Source of the DNA: an uncultured Bacteroidota bacterium
GTDB taxonomy: Bacteria; Bacteroidota; Bacteroidia; Chitinophagales; Chitinophagaceae
DNA length: 7,387 bases
Assembly (NCBI GenBank): GCA_903879995.1
Contig: CAIRNW010000066.1
Coordinates: 1-7,387, forward strand
Direction of reading: 5' to 3'
Under the pieces are notes generated by a model. The model was not told the DNA's origin and did no database searches. It saw only the letters and a program-made list of their open reading frames with translations. The translations under genes and the position numbers were made by a program. Positions 1 through 7,387 of the stretch are shown here, piece by piece (positions within the stretch are counted from its first letter, which is position 1; every line of letters begins with the position of its first letter).

Positions 1-268
1 ACAGCAAGTTCCCTTTATGCTGTTCCTGGCTTTTTTAGCGGTTTGTTACATCTATAATGGGCATCATGCTAATAAGACTATTCGGGACATCAACCGAACA
101 GAGCGTGCGGTGAAGGAGTTGAACTATGAATATAAAACAATAAAGGGCGAACTAATTGCAAGTAGTAAACAAAGTGAATTAATAAAAGCGGTTGAGCCAT
201 TGGGGTTGAAGGAACTGGTTGTTTCACCAGTTGTGTTAGTGGACAGTGGTCAAGCTAAAGCAGAATAA
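1..268 (+). CDS. ftsL: FtsL-like divisome protein, 5' partial
   Basis: This is the C-terminal part of a small single-pass membrane protein. The frame is already open at base 2, reading QQVPF before the first Met at 17. The hydrophobic segment (VPFMLFLAFLAVCYIY) spans that Met, so the Met at 17 is probably internal and the true start lies before the window. After the membrane segment come about 50 charged residues of coiled-coil character, rich in Lys, Glu and Arg, and then a conserved-looking VEPLGLKEL stretch. This layout of a short cytoplasmic end, one membrane helix, a periplasmic coiled coil and a short tail matches the FtsL/FtsL-like proteins encoded directly upstream of ftsI. Such proteins join the FtsQLB complex that activates FtsW-FtsI at the septum. 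The stop is TAA at 266-268, 5 bases before the next gene. Sequence conservation in this family is weak, so the call rests mainly on architecture and position. Confidence 0.85.
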   Translation, partial: QQVPFMLFLAFLAVCYIYNGHHANKTIRDINRTERAVKELNYEYKTIKGELIASSKQSELIKAVEPLGLKELVVSPVVLVDSGQAKAE

Positions 269-276
269 AACGAGTG
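256..276 (+). promoter_or_regulatory. GTG start context of ftsI
   Basis: The only usable start ahead of the PBP membrane helix is the GTG at 274-276. In its frame a TAA occurs at 256-258 and no ATG intervenes. The preceding bases (AGCAGAATAAAACGA) are A-rich with no AGGAGG-like run. The same pattern is seen before murE and mraY. This fits the Shine-Dalgarno-poor translation starts known in Bacteroidota; translational coupling to the FtsL-like gene 5 bases upstream is an inference. Confidence 0.6.
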
Positions 277-2406
277 GAAGTAAAACGCGACATATTATGG
301 AGGGTTTATCTCTCATTCATCGGGCTCGCGCTGTTAGGCGTGTTGGTGATGGGAAGGGCTTTTTATATTCAGCGTATTGAAGGTGCTTACTGGCGCAATA
401 TGAGTGACAGTCTTCATCAGCGCTTTGTAACGCTCGATGCGCAGCGAGGAACTATTTATAGCGAGGATGGGCAGTTTCTTAGTACTTCTGTTCCCACCTT
501 TGATATCTATCTGGATCTCTGTGCTGATGGGTTGCGGGAAAAAAAGGGAAAACGATTCAAAGAAAATATCGATTCTTTTTCAATTGCATTAGCTGGACTC
601 TTTCAGGATAAAACGGCAGCGGCCTACAAAGAAGATATTGTAAAAGCCTGGGAGAAAAAGTCAAGGTACTATCCACTCAAGAAGAAATTGAGTTTTGCAC
701 AGTATAAGTTGTTCCGGGAATTACCATTGGTTCGTTTAGGTCCTAACCGAAGTGGAGTAATTGTGGAGACTAACAGCAAACGATTAGTTCCTTTTGGATT
801 ACTCGCAGGCCGTACCATTGGTCTTTCCAGAGAGCATATTGCAAGCGACGGAAAAGTAAAAAAGCAAAATGTTGGAATCGAAAAAAGCTACGATACTGTT
901 CTCAGTGGAAGAGAAGGACAAAAATTAGTTCGGTTTGTTGCAGGGGGTGCAGCGATTCCAATTGCAGGATATGAAACCGAACCCGAACACGGAAAGGATG
1001 TATACACCACGCTTGACTTGCGCTTGCAAGACATAACGGAAACAGCTTTGATGCGAATGATGTTGCAGAGCGAAGCCTTGTACGGAACAGCGATTGTGAT
1101 GGAAACAGCAACCGGTAAAATCAAAGCAATTGCCAATTTGGGTCGTCGTCCGGATGGGAGCTATTGGGAAGATGATAATTATGCCCTGCGTACAACTGAG
1201 CCAGGTTCAACAATCAAATTAGCCACCTTGTTAGCGGTGTTGGAAAAGGGTACCAGTAAAATATCAGATCAGGTAGAAATTGGAAGTGCAGGAAAAGCAA
1301 TGGTAGGCCCCAAGCTAGTCTACGATGCGGAGCGTTCTCCCAAACCATTTTTAACGGTGCAAGAGTGTTTTGCACATAGCTCGAATGTGGGGATGAGTAA
1401 GTTGGCCTTAAAGGCTTTTGGGAAAAATCCAATTGAGTTAAAAGATTATTTACACCGCTATCAATTGGATACTCGTTCTCCTATTGACTTGAATAATGTA
1501 CCTCGTCCACGTATGGCACCCTTGAATGAGAAAGGAAGTTCGTTGGGGAATATGTTATGGATGAGTTTCGGATATGCACTACAGGTTAGTCCCCTACATA
1601 CTCTCACTCTATATAATGCCATAGCCAATGATGGAAAAATGATGAAGCCATTTTTGGTGAGTCGTATTCAGCAAGGCGGTATCATATTCAGAGAGTATAC
1701 ACCTGCGGTTTTAGAAAGTCAGCTTTGCAGACCCGATGTAATCAAGGCCGCAAGAGCTTCTATGGAATCTGTAGTAACAGAAGGAACGGCAAGACGTGCG
1801 TTTGAAGGAATGCCTTTTGCCGTGGCGGGTAAAACTGGAACGGCCTTGGTAGCTGATGGTCCTATTAAATATGGGGATCGTGTATATCAAGCTTCTTTTG
1901 TTGGATATTTTCCTGCTGACCGTCCTCAATATTCTTGCATTGTAGTAGTTCGCACTAAACCTTTTGCTGCCTCCCATTACGGAGGAACTGTAGCCGCACC
2001 GGTGTTTCGAGAAATTGCGCTTAAGGCTTATGCACTGTACGTAGAACGAAAAGATGCTTCGGAGTTTGTGACCAAGCGAGATAGTTCGGTGTATTACTAT
2101 GCAGGCTATGCACCGGATATTCAAAAAATATACCGCACACTTTCTATTGGATATACGGACTCAGTTCAACAACAGGTTTGGGGCAGAGCTTATGCAGAAA
2201 ATGGACGATCTGTTTTAAAGGCACAGCCTGTACGAAATAAGGTGATGCCAAATGTAAAAGGAATGGCTTTACGGGATGCGTTGTATTTATTAGAGAACAT
2301 GGGGGTGCGTGTAACTGTAAAGGGAAAAGGAAGAATCATGGCTCAATCAATACCGCCGGGTACTGCAATTGACAGACCCCTGCAGGTAGTGTTGGAGCTA
2401 AGTTGA
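274..2406 (+). CDS. ftsI: Septal class B penicillin-binding protein (FtsI/PBP3-like) with C-terminal PASTA domain
   Basis: This is a D,D-transpeptidase that crosslinks peptidoglycan at the division site; it is anchored in the inner membrane with its catalytic part in the periplasm. The 710 residues read in order: a short cytoplasmic end; a membrane helix at about 10-30; the PBP dimerisation/pedestal region from about 54 (QRGTIYSEDG) to 235; and the transpeptidase domain at about 265-585. All three active-site motifs are intact: STIK with nucleophile Ser312, SSN at 369-371, and KTG at 520-522. A linker follows, then one PASTA domain at about 657-710 (VMPNVKGMALRDAL... to the end). No glycosyltransferase domain is present, so it is class B and should pair with the SEDS protein FtsW encoded downstream. 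The start is GTG at 274. An in-frame stop lies just upstream at 256-258 with no ATG in between, and the next Met (residue 26) would cut the membrane helix. It is longer than E. coli FtsI (588 residues) because of the PASTA tail and a larger pedestal region. Confidence 0.96.
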   Translation: MEVKRDILWRVYLSFIGLALLGVLVMGRAFYIQRIEGAYWRNMSDSLHQRFVTLDAQRGTIYSEDGQFLSTSVPTFDIYLDLCADGLREKKGKRFKENIDSFSIALAGLFQDKTAAAYKEDIVKAWEKKSRYYPLKKKLSFAQYKLFRELPLVRLGPNRSGVIVETNSKRLVPFGLLAGRTIGLSREHIASDGKVKKQNVGIEKSYDTVLSGREGQKLVRFVAGGAAIPIAGYETEPEHGKDVYTTLDLRLQDITETALMRMMLQSEALYGTAIVMETATGKIKAIANLGRRPDGSYWEDDNYALRTTEPGSTIKLATLLAVLEKGTSKISDQVEIGSAGKAMVGPKLVYDAERSPKPFLTVQECFAHSSNVGMSKLALKAFGKNPIELKDYLHRYQLDTRSPIDLNNVPRPRMAPLNEKGSSLGNMLWMSFGYALQVSPLHTLTLYNAIANDGKMMKPFLVSRIQQGGIIFREYTPAVLESQLCRPDVIKAARASMESVVTEGTARRAFEGMPFAVAGKTGTALVADGPIKYGDRVYQASFVGYFPADRPQYSCIVVVRTKPFAASHYGGTVAAPVFREIALKAYALYVERKDASEFVTKRDSSVYYYAGYAPDIQKIYRTLSIGYTDSVQQQVWGRAYAENGRSVLKAQPVRNKVMPNVKGMALRDALYLLENMGVRVTVKGKGRIMAQSIPPGTAIDRPLQVVLELS

Positions 2407-2418
2407 AATAAAATTGAA

Positions 2419-3879
2419 ATGAAGCTGAGTGAATTGTTGCAAGGAATCGGCACTATAACGGTGCAAGGATCGATGGATTGTATGGTCCATTCGATTACTA
2501 CTGATTCGCGACAAGTGAAAGAAGGGACTTTGTTCATTGCGGTGCGAGGAACAAAGCAAGACGGACATGCGTTCATTGAAAAAGCAGTTGCGGCGGGAGC
2601 AGCAGCAGTATTGTGTGAAGAAAAACCGATTGGAAAAACTACCCTTACATGGGTGCAGGTTGAAAACACTACAGTACTGGTTGGACAACTAGCCGCTCGT
2701 TTTTTTGGAGAACCCAGCACCTGCATGAAAGTGATTGGTGTAACGGGTACTAACGGAAAAACAACAATAGCAACCTTGCTATACAAGCTCTTTACAAGTC
2801 GGGGATATACCTGTGGGTTGATCAGCACAGTCGAGAATAAGATTGGGGAGATTAGTATTCCTTCTACTCATACTACGCCTGATCCGATTGCGCTTCAGTC
2901 ATTACTCAGTGAAATGAAAAAAGCCGGATGTACACATGTATTCATGGAGGTAAGCTCCCATGCTATTCACCAGCATCGTATTGCTGGTTTAGAATTTGCA
3001 GGGGGTGTGTTTAGTAATATTACCCATGATCATTTGGATTATCATCAAACCTTTGAGGCCTATCTGGAAGTCAAAAAATCATTTTTTGATCATTTGGGTA
3101 CTCACGCTTTTGCAGTAAGCAACGCCGATGACAAGCGGGGTAAAGTGATGCTTCAAAATACATCGGCCAAGAAAATCTACTATGCGCTCAACACCATTGC
3201 AGATCACAAAGGCAAGATTTTGGAGAATACGTTAGCCGGCTTGCAATTGGATATTGATGATGTGCAAGTGCATTTTCGGTTGATTGGCAGTTTTAATGCC
3301 TACAATCTTTTGGCTGTCTATGCAACAGCACGTGCACTTGGACTAGATAAAACTGCTGCATTGACTTCTTTAAGTGAGTTGACAGGGGCGCCAGGACGAT
3401 TTGAGTGTATTGTTTCTCCTGTTGAAAACGTAATGGTGATTGTTGACTATGCACACACGCCGGATGCTTTGCTGAATGTTTTGAGTACCATCAAACAATT
3501 CAGAAGTCCGAATCAGCACATCACTACGGTAACGGGATGTGGAGGTGATCGTGATAAAACCAAACGTCCTTTGATGGCTGCGGTGGTATGTGCGCATAGT
3601 GATCGAGTGATTTTTACAAGTGACAATCCACGTAGTGAAGATCCAGCAGCCATTCTTATAGATATGGAACAAGGAATTCCTGCAGCGGATCGAAAAAAGT
3701 ATATCCCCATTTTGAACAGAGATGAAGCGATTAAAACCGCTTTGGTCTTATCTCAGCCGCAGGACATCATTTTGGTTGCAGGCAAAGGGCATGAGACCTA
3801 TCAAGAGGTGAAAGGAGTAAGGGAATATTTTGATGATCGGGAAACTGTTCGAAACTGGATTAATAAACTGAGTAAGTAA
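2419..3879 (+). CDS. murE: UDP-MurNAc-L-Ala-D-Glu:meso-DAP ligase (MurE)
   Basis: This is a cytoplasmic Mur ligase that adds the third stem-peptide residue to UDP-MurNAc-L-Ala-D-Glu, using ATP. It has 486 residues, normal for MurE. The N-terminal UDP-binding domain (about 1-100) contains [15 protein letters not shown]. The central ATPase domain carries the P-loop GTNGKTT at 110-116, EVSS at 177-180, DHLDYH at 204-209, and Lys219 in YLEVKK at the place of the carbamylated lysine. The C-terminal domain has GCGGDRDK at 373-380, DNPR at 402-405 and GKGHE at 455-459. By alignment with E. coli MurE, Arg378, Arg405, Gly455 and Glu459 match the residues that hold meso-diaminopimelate (Arg389, Arg416, Gly464, Glu468). 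DNPR is the known signature of DAP-adding rather than Lys-adding enzymes. The ATG at 2419 lies 12 bases after the ftsI stop in an A-rich leader without a clear Shine-Dalgarno sequence. murF does not follow it. Confidence 0.97.
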   Translation: MKLSELLQGIGTITVQGSMDCMVHSITTDSRQVKEGTLFIAVRGTKQDGHAFIEKAVAAGAAAVLCEEKPIGKTTLTWVQVENTTVLVGQLAARFFGEPSTCMKVIGVTGTNGKTTIATLLYKLFTSRGYTCGLISTVENKIGEISIPSTHTTPDPIALQSLLSEMKKAGCTHVFMEVSSHAIHQHRIAGLEFAGGVFSNITHDHLDYHQTFEAYLEVKKSFFDHLGTHAFAVSNADDKRGKVMLQNTSAKKIYYALNTIADHKGKILENTLAGLQLDIDDVQVHFRLIGSFNAYNLLAVYATARALGLDKTAALTSLSELTGAPGRFECIVSPVENVMVIVDYAHTPDALLNVLSTIKQFRSPNQHITTVTGCGGDRDKTKRPLMAAVVCAHSDRVIFTSDNPRSEDPAAILIDMEQGIPAADRKKYIPILNRDEAIKTALVLSQPQDIILVAGKGHETYQEVKGVREYFDDRETVRNWINKLSK

Positions 3880-3889
3880 AAGAAGTAAA

Positions 3890-5167
3890 ATGCTCTACCA
3901 TTTGTTTGATTGGCTAAATGAAGAAGGAATTCGCTTCCCTGGTAGTCGTGTGTTTGACTTTATCACCTTTCGCACTGCCTTAGCGATTTTACTCTCCCTC
4001 TTTATTACGCTTGTCTATGGTAAAAAACTAATTCTCTTTTTACAGCGTCATCAAATTGGCGAAAGTATTCGCGAAGAAGGATTGGCAGGTCAAGTCAGTA
4101 AAAAGGGAACTCCAACGATGGGGGGTATTATTATTATCCTGGCTATCTTGATTCCTACAATTTTACTGGCTGACCTAACAAAGGTCTACGTACAGTTGAT
4201 GATCGTCAGTACAATTTGGATGGGAATTGTTGGCTTTATAGACGATTATCTCAAATTGAGAAGTAAGCGGTTAGCACAGGAAAAGGGAGAGGAGTATAAA
4301 AAATCCAATGCAGATGGATTAGCCGGTTGGTTTAAAATTCTGGGTCAGGTTGGGTTGGGGCTAACCGTTGGCGCCACACTTTATTTCAATGCAGAAACAG
4401 TAATCTGGAGAGAGTATCGTGGTAAAAATCCTGCTGCTGATCCAGCGGTGTTTGCAAAAACATTCAATGGAAAAACACATTATTACGTTGAAACAAAAAC
4501 CCCCATCACTACCATCCCTTTTGTAAAGAATCATGAGTTTAATTATGCCAAGCTCTTACCTGCTTCTTGGAGAGAGTACACCTGGTTGCTCTATATCCTG
4601 ATTGTAATTTTTATTATTACGGCCGTTTCCAACGGAGCTAACCTTACGGATGGATTAGATGGTCTTGCTACGGGAACTGCGGCATTGATTGGTGTTTTAC
4701 TAGGAATTTTTGCCTATGCAAGTGGAAACCTGGTATTCGCAGATTATCTGAATATCATGTACATCCCCAATCTTGGTGAACTCTCTGTATATATCGCTGC
4801 TATGATTGGTGCCTGCGTAGGCTTTTTATGGTACAATTCATTTCCTGCGCAATTATTTATGGGAGATACGGGTAGTTTGATGCTGGGTGGCATCATTGCC
4901 TCACTTTCCATTATTGTACACAAGGAATTATTGATCCCTATTTTCTGTGGCGTATTTCTGGTGGAGTCGTTGAGTGTGATTTTACAAGTAGGGTATTTCA
5001 AATATACTAAACGCAAATACGGAGAAGGTAGACGCATTTTTCTCAAGGCTCCATTGCATCATCATTATCAGGTGCAGGGATTGCATGAAGTAAAAATTGT
5101 TACCCGGTTTTGGATTATAACCGTGTTGCTGGTGGTATTGAGTATTGTAACATTAAAGTTGAGATGA
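3890..5167 (+). CDS. mraY: Phospho-N-acetylmuramoyl-pentapeptide transferase (MraY, lipid I synthase)
   Basis: This is an integral membrane enzyme that moves phospho-MurNAc-pentapeptide from UDP to undecaprenyl phosphate, making lipid I on the cytoplasmic face. It has 425 residues with about ten membrane helices (roughly 25-43, 78-95, 99-118, 147-166, 231-247, 257-277, 298-314, 331-346, 346-365, 404-423). Family motifs are all present: KKGTPTMGG at 71-79, the Mg-binding DD at 118-119 (GFIDDYLK), [10 protein letters not shown] at 251-260, FMGDTGS at 323-329 with the catalytic-site Asp326, and the HHH motif at 390-392 (PLHHHYQ). It is about 65 residues longer than E. coli MraY (360). The extra length sits mainly in the periplasmic loop after helix 4 (about 167-230) and, less so, in the cytoplasmic loop after DDYLK (about 121-141). 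The ATG at 3890 is 10 bases after murE. The 3' end overlaps murD. Confidence 0.97.
   Translation: MLYHLFDWLNEEGIRFPGSRVFDFITFRTALAILLSLFITLVYGKKLILFLQRHQIGESIREEGLAGQVSKKGTPTMGGIIIILAILIPTILLADLTKVYVQLMIVSTIWMGIVGFIDDYLKLRSKRLAQEKGEEYKKSNADGLAGWFKILGQVGLGLTVGATLYFNAETVIWREYRGKNPAADPAVFAKTFNGKTHYYVETKTPITTIPFVKNHEFNYAKLLPASWREYTWLLYILIVIFIITAVSNGANLTDGLDGLATGTAALIGVLLGIFAYASGNLVFADYLNIMYIPNLGELSVYIAAMIGACVGFLWYNSFPAQLFMGDTGSLMLGGIIASLSIIVHKELLIPIFCGVFLVESLSVILQVGYFKYTKRKYGEGRRIFLKAPLHHHYQVQGLHEVKIVTRFWIITVLLVVLSIVTLKLR
5164..5167 (+). other. ATGA stop/start overlap joining mraY and murD
   Basis: The murD start ATG (5164-5166) overlaps the mraY stop TGA (5165-5167) by a 4-base ATGA. This arrangement commonly goes with translational coupling by re-initiating ribosomes, and it helps choose the murD start over the in-frame ATG at 5110. 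The upstream bases (AAAGTTGAG) hold at most a weak GAG-type Shine-Dalgarno match. Confidence 0.85.
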
Positions 5168-6498
5168 AACTGGTCATTGTTGGTGGAGGAGAGAGCGGAG
5201 TGGGGGCCGCACTATTGGCGAAGAAAGAAGGCTATGACGTGTTTTTGTCCGACGGAAGTTCTTTGAAGGAAAACTATCGTAAGGAGCTCAGTGAGGCAAC
5301 CATTCCTTTTGAGGAAGGAGGTCATACGCTCGATAAAATCTTAGCAGCTGATGAAGTGGTTAAAAGTCCGGGTATACCTGAAAAATCAGCTGTAATGAAA
5401 TCGATTCGTGCACAAGGGATTCCAGTGATCAGTGAAGTGGAATTGGCATATCGCCACAAAGGAGAAAGCCAAATTGTTGCCATCACGGGAAGTAACGGTA
5501 AAACAACTACCACCTCACTGGTTTATCAATTGTGTAAGAAGGGAGGACTTGATGTGGCGTTGGTGGGTAATATTGGTTACTCGTTTGCCCGACAAGTTGC
5601 ACTTGATCCCCGCCCACTCTATGTAGTAGAGGTAAGCAGTTTTCAGTTGGATGATATTCAAACATTCAGACCCAACATTGCCATACTTACCAACATTACG
5701 GAAGATCATTTGGATCGTTACGATTATGTTTTTCTGAACTATATAAAAAGCAAGTTTCGGATAGCTAGTAATCAAAAGCCCGAGGATTATTTTATCTATT
5801 GCGCAGACGATACTGTTACCGAGACACATATAAAAAATTTTCCAATTCAATCAACACAACTGCCCATTAGCATGAAAAGAGAAGTACCAAACGGAGGGTT
5901 TATTAAAGATGGCGACATGTACGTGCGTACAGGTAATGAAGTGATGTCGATGAGTGTATTTGATTTTGCACTCAAGGGCAAGCATAACCAGTATAATACA
6001 ATGGCTGCCTGTGTAGCAGCGGCAACATTGACCATACGAAAAGATAAAATTCGGGATGCTGTTCAAAATTTTGAACAGCTCGAGCATCGTATGGAATATG
6101 TAGCTACGGTACGGGGTGTTCAATTTATCAATGATAGTAAGGCCACCAATATCAACTCAACTTGGTACGCGCTAGAGAGTATGACGCATCCTACCGTATT
6201 GATTTTAGGTGGAGTTGATAAAGGAAATGACTATTCCTTGTTGTTGGAAGGTGTAAAAGAAAAAGTGAAAGCAATTATTTGTCTGGGTGTTGATACTAAA
6301 AAAATCCATGAGGCTTTTGAAGGGGTGGTTCCTGTACTGGTAGATACACAAGATGCAGCAGAAGCAGTACAGCTGGCATTTCGGTTGGCAACAAAAGGAG
6401 ATGCCGTTCTACTCAGCCCAGCCTGTGCCAGTTTTGATCTGTTTAAGAACTACGAAGATCGAGGTCAACAATTTAAAAACGCAGTACGCGATTTATAA
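5164..6498 (+). CDS. murD: UDP-N-acetylmuramoyl-L-alanine:D-glutamate ligase (MurD)
   Basis: This is a cytoplasmic, ATP-dependent ligase that adds D-glutamate to UDP-MurNAc-L-Ala, the second step of stem-peptide assembly. It has 444 residues from the ATG at 5164. The N-terminal Rossmann-like UDP-binding domain opens with [13 protein letters not shown] (2-14) and includes KSPGIP (67-72). The central domain has the P-loop GSNGKTT at 109-115, EVSSFQLD at 156-163, [10 protein letters not shown] at 177-186, and Lys197. Glu156, His182 and Lys197 correspond, offset by one, to E. coli Glu157, His183 and carbamylated Lys198. The C-terminal domain shows NDSKATN at 323-329 and [19 protein letters not shown] at 416-434; Tyr430 stands where E. 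coli has Phe422. An in-frame ATG at 5110 exists, but using it would add 18 residues ahead of the Rossmann strand and deepen the overlap with mraY, so 5164 (ATGA overlap) is preferred. Confidence 0.97.
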   Translation: MKLVIVGGGESGVGAALLAKKEGYDVFLSDGSSLKENYRKELSEATIPFEEGGHTLDKILAADEVVKSPGIPEKSAVMKSIRAQGIPVISEVELAYRHKGESQIVAITGSNGKTTTTSLVYQLCKKGGLDVALVGNIGYSFARQVALDPRPLYVVEVSSFQLDDIQTFRPNIAILTNITEDHLDRYDYVFLNYIKSKFRIASNQKPEDYFIYCADDTVTETHIKNFPIQSTQLPISMKREVPNGGFIKDGDMYVRTGNEVMSMSVFDFALKGKHNQYNTMAACVAAATLTIRKDKIRDAVQNFEQLEHRMEYVATVRGVQFINDSKATNINSTWYALESMTHPTVLILGGVDKGNDYSLLLEGVKEKVKAIICLGVDTKKIHEAFEGVVPVLVDTQDAAEAVQLAFRLATKGDAVLLSPACASFDLFKNYEDRGQQFKNAVRDL

Positions 6499-6500
6499 GA

Positions 6501-7387
6501 ATGGAAGCAACGAAGGACATACGATTAGGTGAATTAAGGAACAGTTTCACAACGGACCGTTTGTTACAAAAAACAAAGGGCGATAAAGTGATTTGGGCAT
6601 TGGTAGTTGTTTTAACCCTTGTTTCGCTCTTAGCGGTTTATAGTGCAACTGGGTCATTGGCTTATAAATTTTACAAAGGTAATACGGAGGTTTATCTGTT
6701 TAAGCAAGTGGCCTTTATTCTGGGGGGCTTGTTGGTTATCTATTTTGCGCATTTGGTTAATTATACCTTTTATTCAAAAGCAGCACGAGTTGTATATCTG
6801 CTTTCTATCCCCCTATTGGTTTATACTTTATTTTTTGGCGTTACGATGAATGAGGGAAGTCGATGGATACGCCTGCCATTGATCAATATGACCGTGCAAA
6901 CTTCTGACTTGGCCAAATTAGCACTCTTCATGTATCTGGCACGTTTACTGAGTAAACGACAAGAGATGATCAAGGATTTTCGACAAGGTTATCTCATGGT
7001 AATTTGGCCAGTGGCTGTTACTTGCTTATTGATTGCCCCGGCTAACTTGTCGACCGCTTTATTATTAGGAGCCAGCTGTCTATTACTCTTGTTCATCGGC
7101 AGAGCCAATACCAAGCATTTGTTACTAACGATTGGCCTGGCTATGATTCCTATTTTAATGCTTATTGGCGCAGCGGTATATCAACATCAGCAAGAAGAGC
7201 CTGAAGAAATAGTCGCAACACCAATTAAGAAGGAGGAGGGAGCGTTAACACGAAGAGTAGATACCTGGATTAATCGCGTGGAGAGTTTTATCTATGGTAG
7301 TGATGATGTCAATACAGATGCATACCAGGTTAATCAAGCAAAAATTGCAGTTTCTAAAGGCGGTTTGCTAGGAGTAGGACCCGGTAA
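6501..7387 (+). CDS. ftsW: Septal peptidoglycan glycosyltransferase FtsW (SEDS family), 3' partial
   Basis: This is an inner-membrane SEDS glycosyltransferase that polymerises lipid II at the septum with its class B PBP partner, here the FtsI upstream. The frame stays open from the ATG at 6501 to the window end (295 full codons). A 28-residue charged cytoplasmic end is followed by about seven membrane helices: 30-50, 67-86, 94-115, 133-150, 162-180, 183-200 and 205-227. SEDS landmarks are YSAT at 47-50, GSRWI at 119-123 with the conserved Trp122, TSDLAKLAL at 134-142, FIGR at 198-201, and YQVNQAKIAVSKGGLLGVGPG at 275-295, which leads into the usual GNS. The region expected to hold the catalytic Asp (PEAHTDFIF-like) and the last helices lie beyond the window. 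Only 2 bases separate it from the murD stop. Position between murD and an expected murG favours FtsW over RodA. Confidence 0.94.
   Translation, partial: MEATKDIRLGELRNSFTTDRLLQKTKGDKVIWALVVVLTLVSLLAVYSATGSLAYKFYKGNTEVYLFKQVAFILGGLLVIYFAHLVNYTFYSKAARVVYLLSIPLLVYTLFFGVTMNEGSRWIRLPLINMTVQTSDLAKLALFMYLARLLSKRQEMIKDFRQGYLMVIWPVAVTCLLIAPANLSTALLLGASCLLLLFIGRANTKHLLLTIGLAMIPILMLIGAAVYQHQQEEPEEIVATPIKKEEGALTRRVDTWINRVESFIYGSDDVNTDAYQVNQAKIAVSKGGLLGVGPG

Noticed and set aside
17..19. ATG at 17 as the start of the FtsL-like gene
   Set aside because: The frame is open to the window edge, and the Met falls inside the hydrophobic segment after VPF, so starting there would lose the cytoplasmic end and part of the membrane helix.
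1711..2124. Minus-strand open frame of 137 codons inside ftsI
   Set aside because: It is fully antisense to the transpeptidase domain, including the KTG region. Its composition is low in acidic residues and rich in Arg, Ser and Cys, with no motif.
2407..2418. Possible promoter or terminator in the short gaps at 2407-2418 and 3880-3889
   Set aside because: The gaps of 12 and 10 bases are A-rich but too short for a hairpin terminator, and no convincing TTTG / TAnnTTTG promoter pair was seen around them.
2343..2828. Minus-strand open frame of 161 codons across the ftsI-murE junction
   Set aside because: It lies opposite well-supported coding sequence. Its translation is rich in Cys, Pro, Val and Ser, as is typical for the complement of a coding frame, and it shows no recognisable domain.
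3028..3039. Identical 12-base stretch GATCATTTGGAT in murE (3028-3039) and murD (5704-5715)
   Set aside because: Both encode the DHLD motif shared by paralogous Mur ligases. This is conserved protein sequence with the same codons, not a DNA repeat or regulatory site.
5110..5163. Upstream in-frame ATG that would extend MurD by 18 residues
   Set aside because: It would lengthen the overlap with mraY to 58 bases and place unrelated residues before the Rossmann strand MKLVIVGGG, which normally begins MurD. The ATGA overlap at 5164 is the better start.
6643..6849. Forward open frame of 68 codons with many Trp, Ile and Leu residues, resembling a small membrane protein
   Set aside because: It is a shifted-frame reading of the ftsW membrane helices. 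The ftsW frame itself is continuous and carries the family motifs.

Overview
This window is an unbroken, co-directional part of a division and cell wall (dcw) gene cluster, all on the + strand. The gene order is ftsL-like (5' partial), ftsI/PBP with a C-terminal PASTA domain, murE, mraY, murD, and ftsW (3' partial). It is ordinary core-genome DNA. I found no mobile element, RNA gene, CRISPR array, prophage gene or new system, and I do not claim one.

The organism is most likely a member of the Bacteroidota, possibly of the Chitinophagales/Sphingobacteriales type. The reasons are: a short FtsL-like protein ahead of a ~700-residue transpeptidase ending in a PASTA domain; no murF between murE and mraY; a MraY enlarged by a long periplasmic loop; an FtsW with PANLST where many bacteria have a PDxGT motif; and genes that start without recognisable AGGAGG-type Shine-Dalgarno sequences. 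Base composition is moderate, a little AT-rich, and uniform. The genus cannot be read from the sequence.

Layout: 1-268 is the end of the FtsL-like gene. 274-2406 is the class B penicillin-binding protein, with a GTG start. 2419-3879 is MurE, with the meso-diaminopimelate signature DNPR. 3890-5167 is MraY. 5164-6498 is MurD, overlapping mraY by ATGA. 6501 to the window end is FtsW. The gaps are 5, 12, 10, -4 and 2 bases, so there is no room for an internal terminator and very little for a promoter outside coding sequence. The genes look like one transcription unit whose promoter lies upstream of the window.

How they work together: MurD adds D-Glu to UDP-MurNAc-L-Ala, and MurE then adds the third residue (predicted meso-DAP). 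MraY transfers the finished phospho-MurNAc-pentapeptide to undecaprenyl phosphate to make lipid I. FtsW polymerises lipid II into glycan at the septum, and the FtsI-type PBP crosslinks it. The FtsL-like protein is the small bitopic divisome subunit expected to help control the FtsW-FtsI pair. Still needed from elsewhere are MurF (not at its usual slot here), MurG and MurC (probably just downstream).
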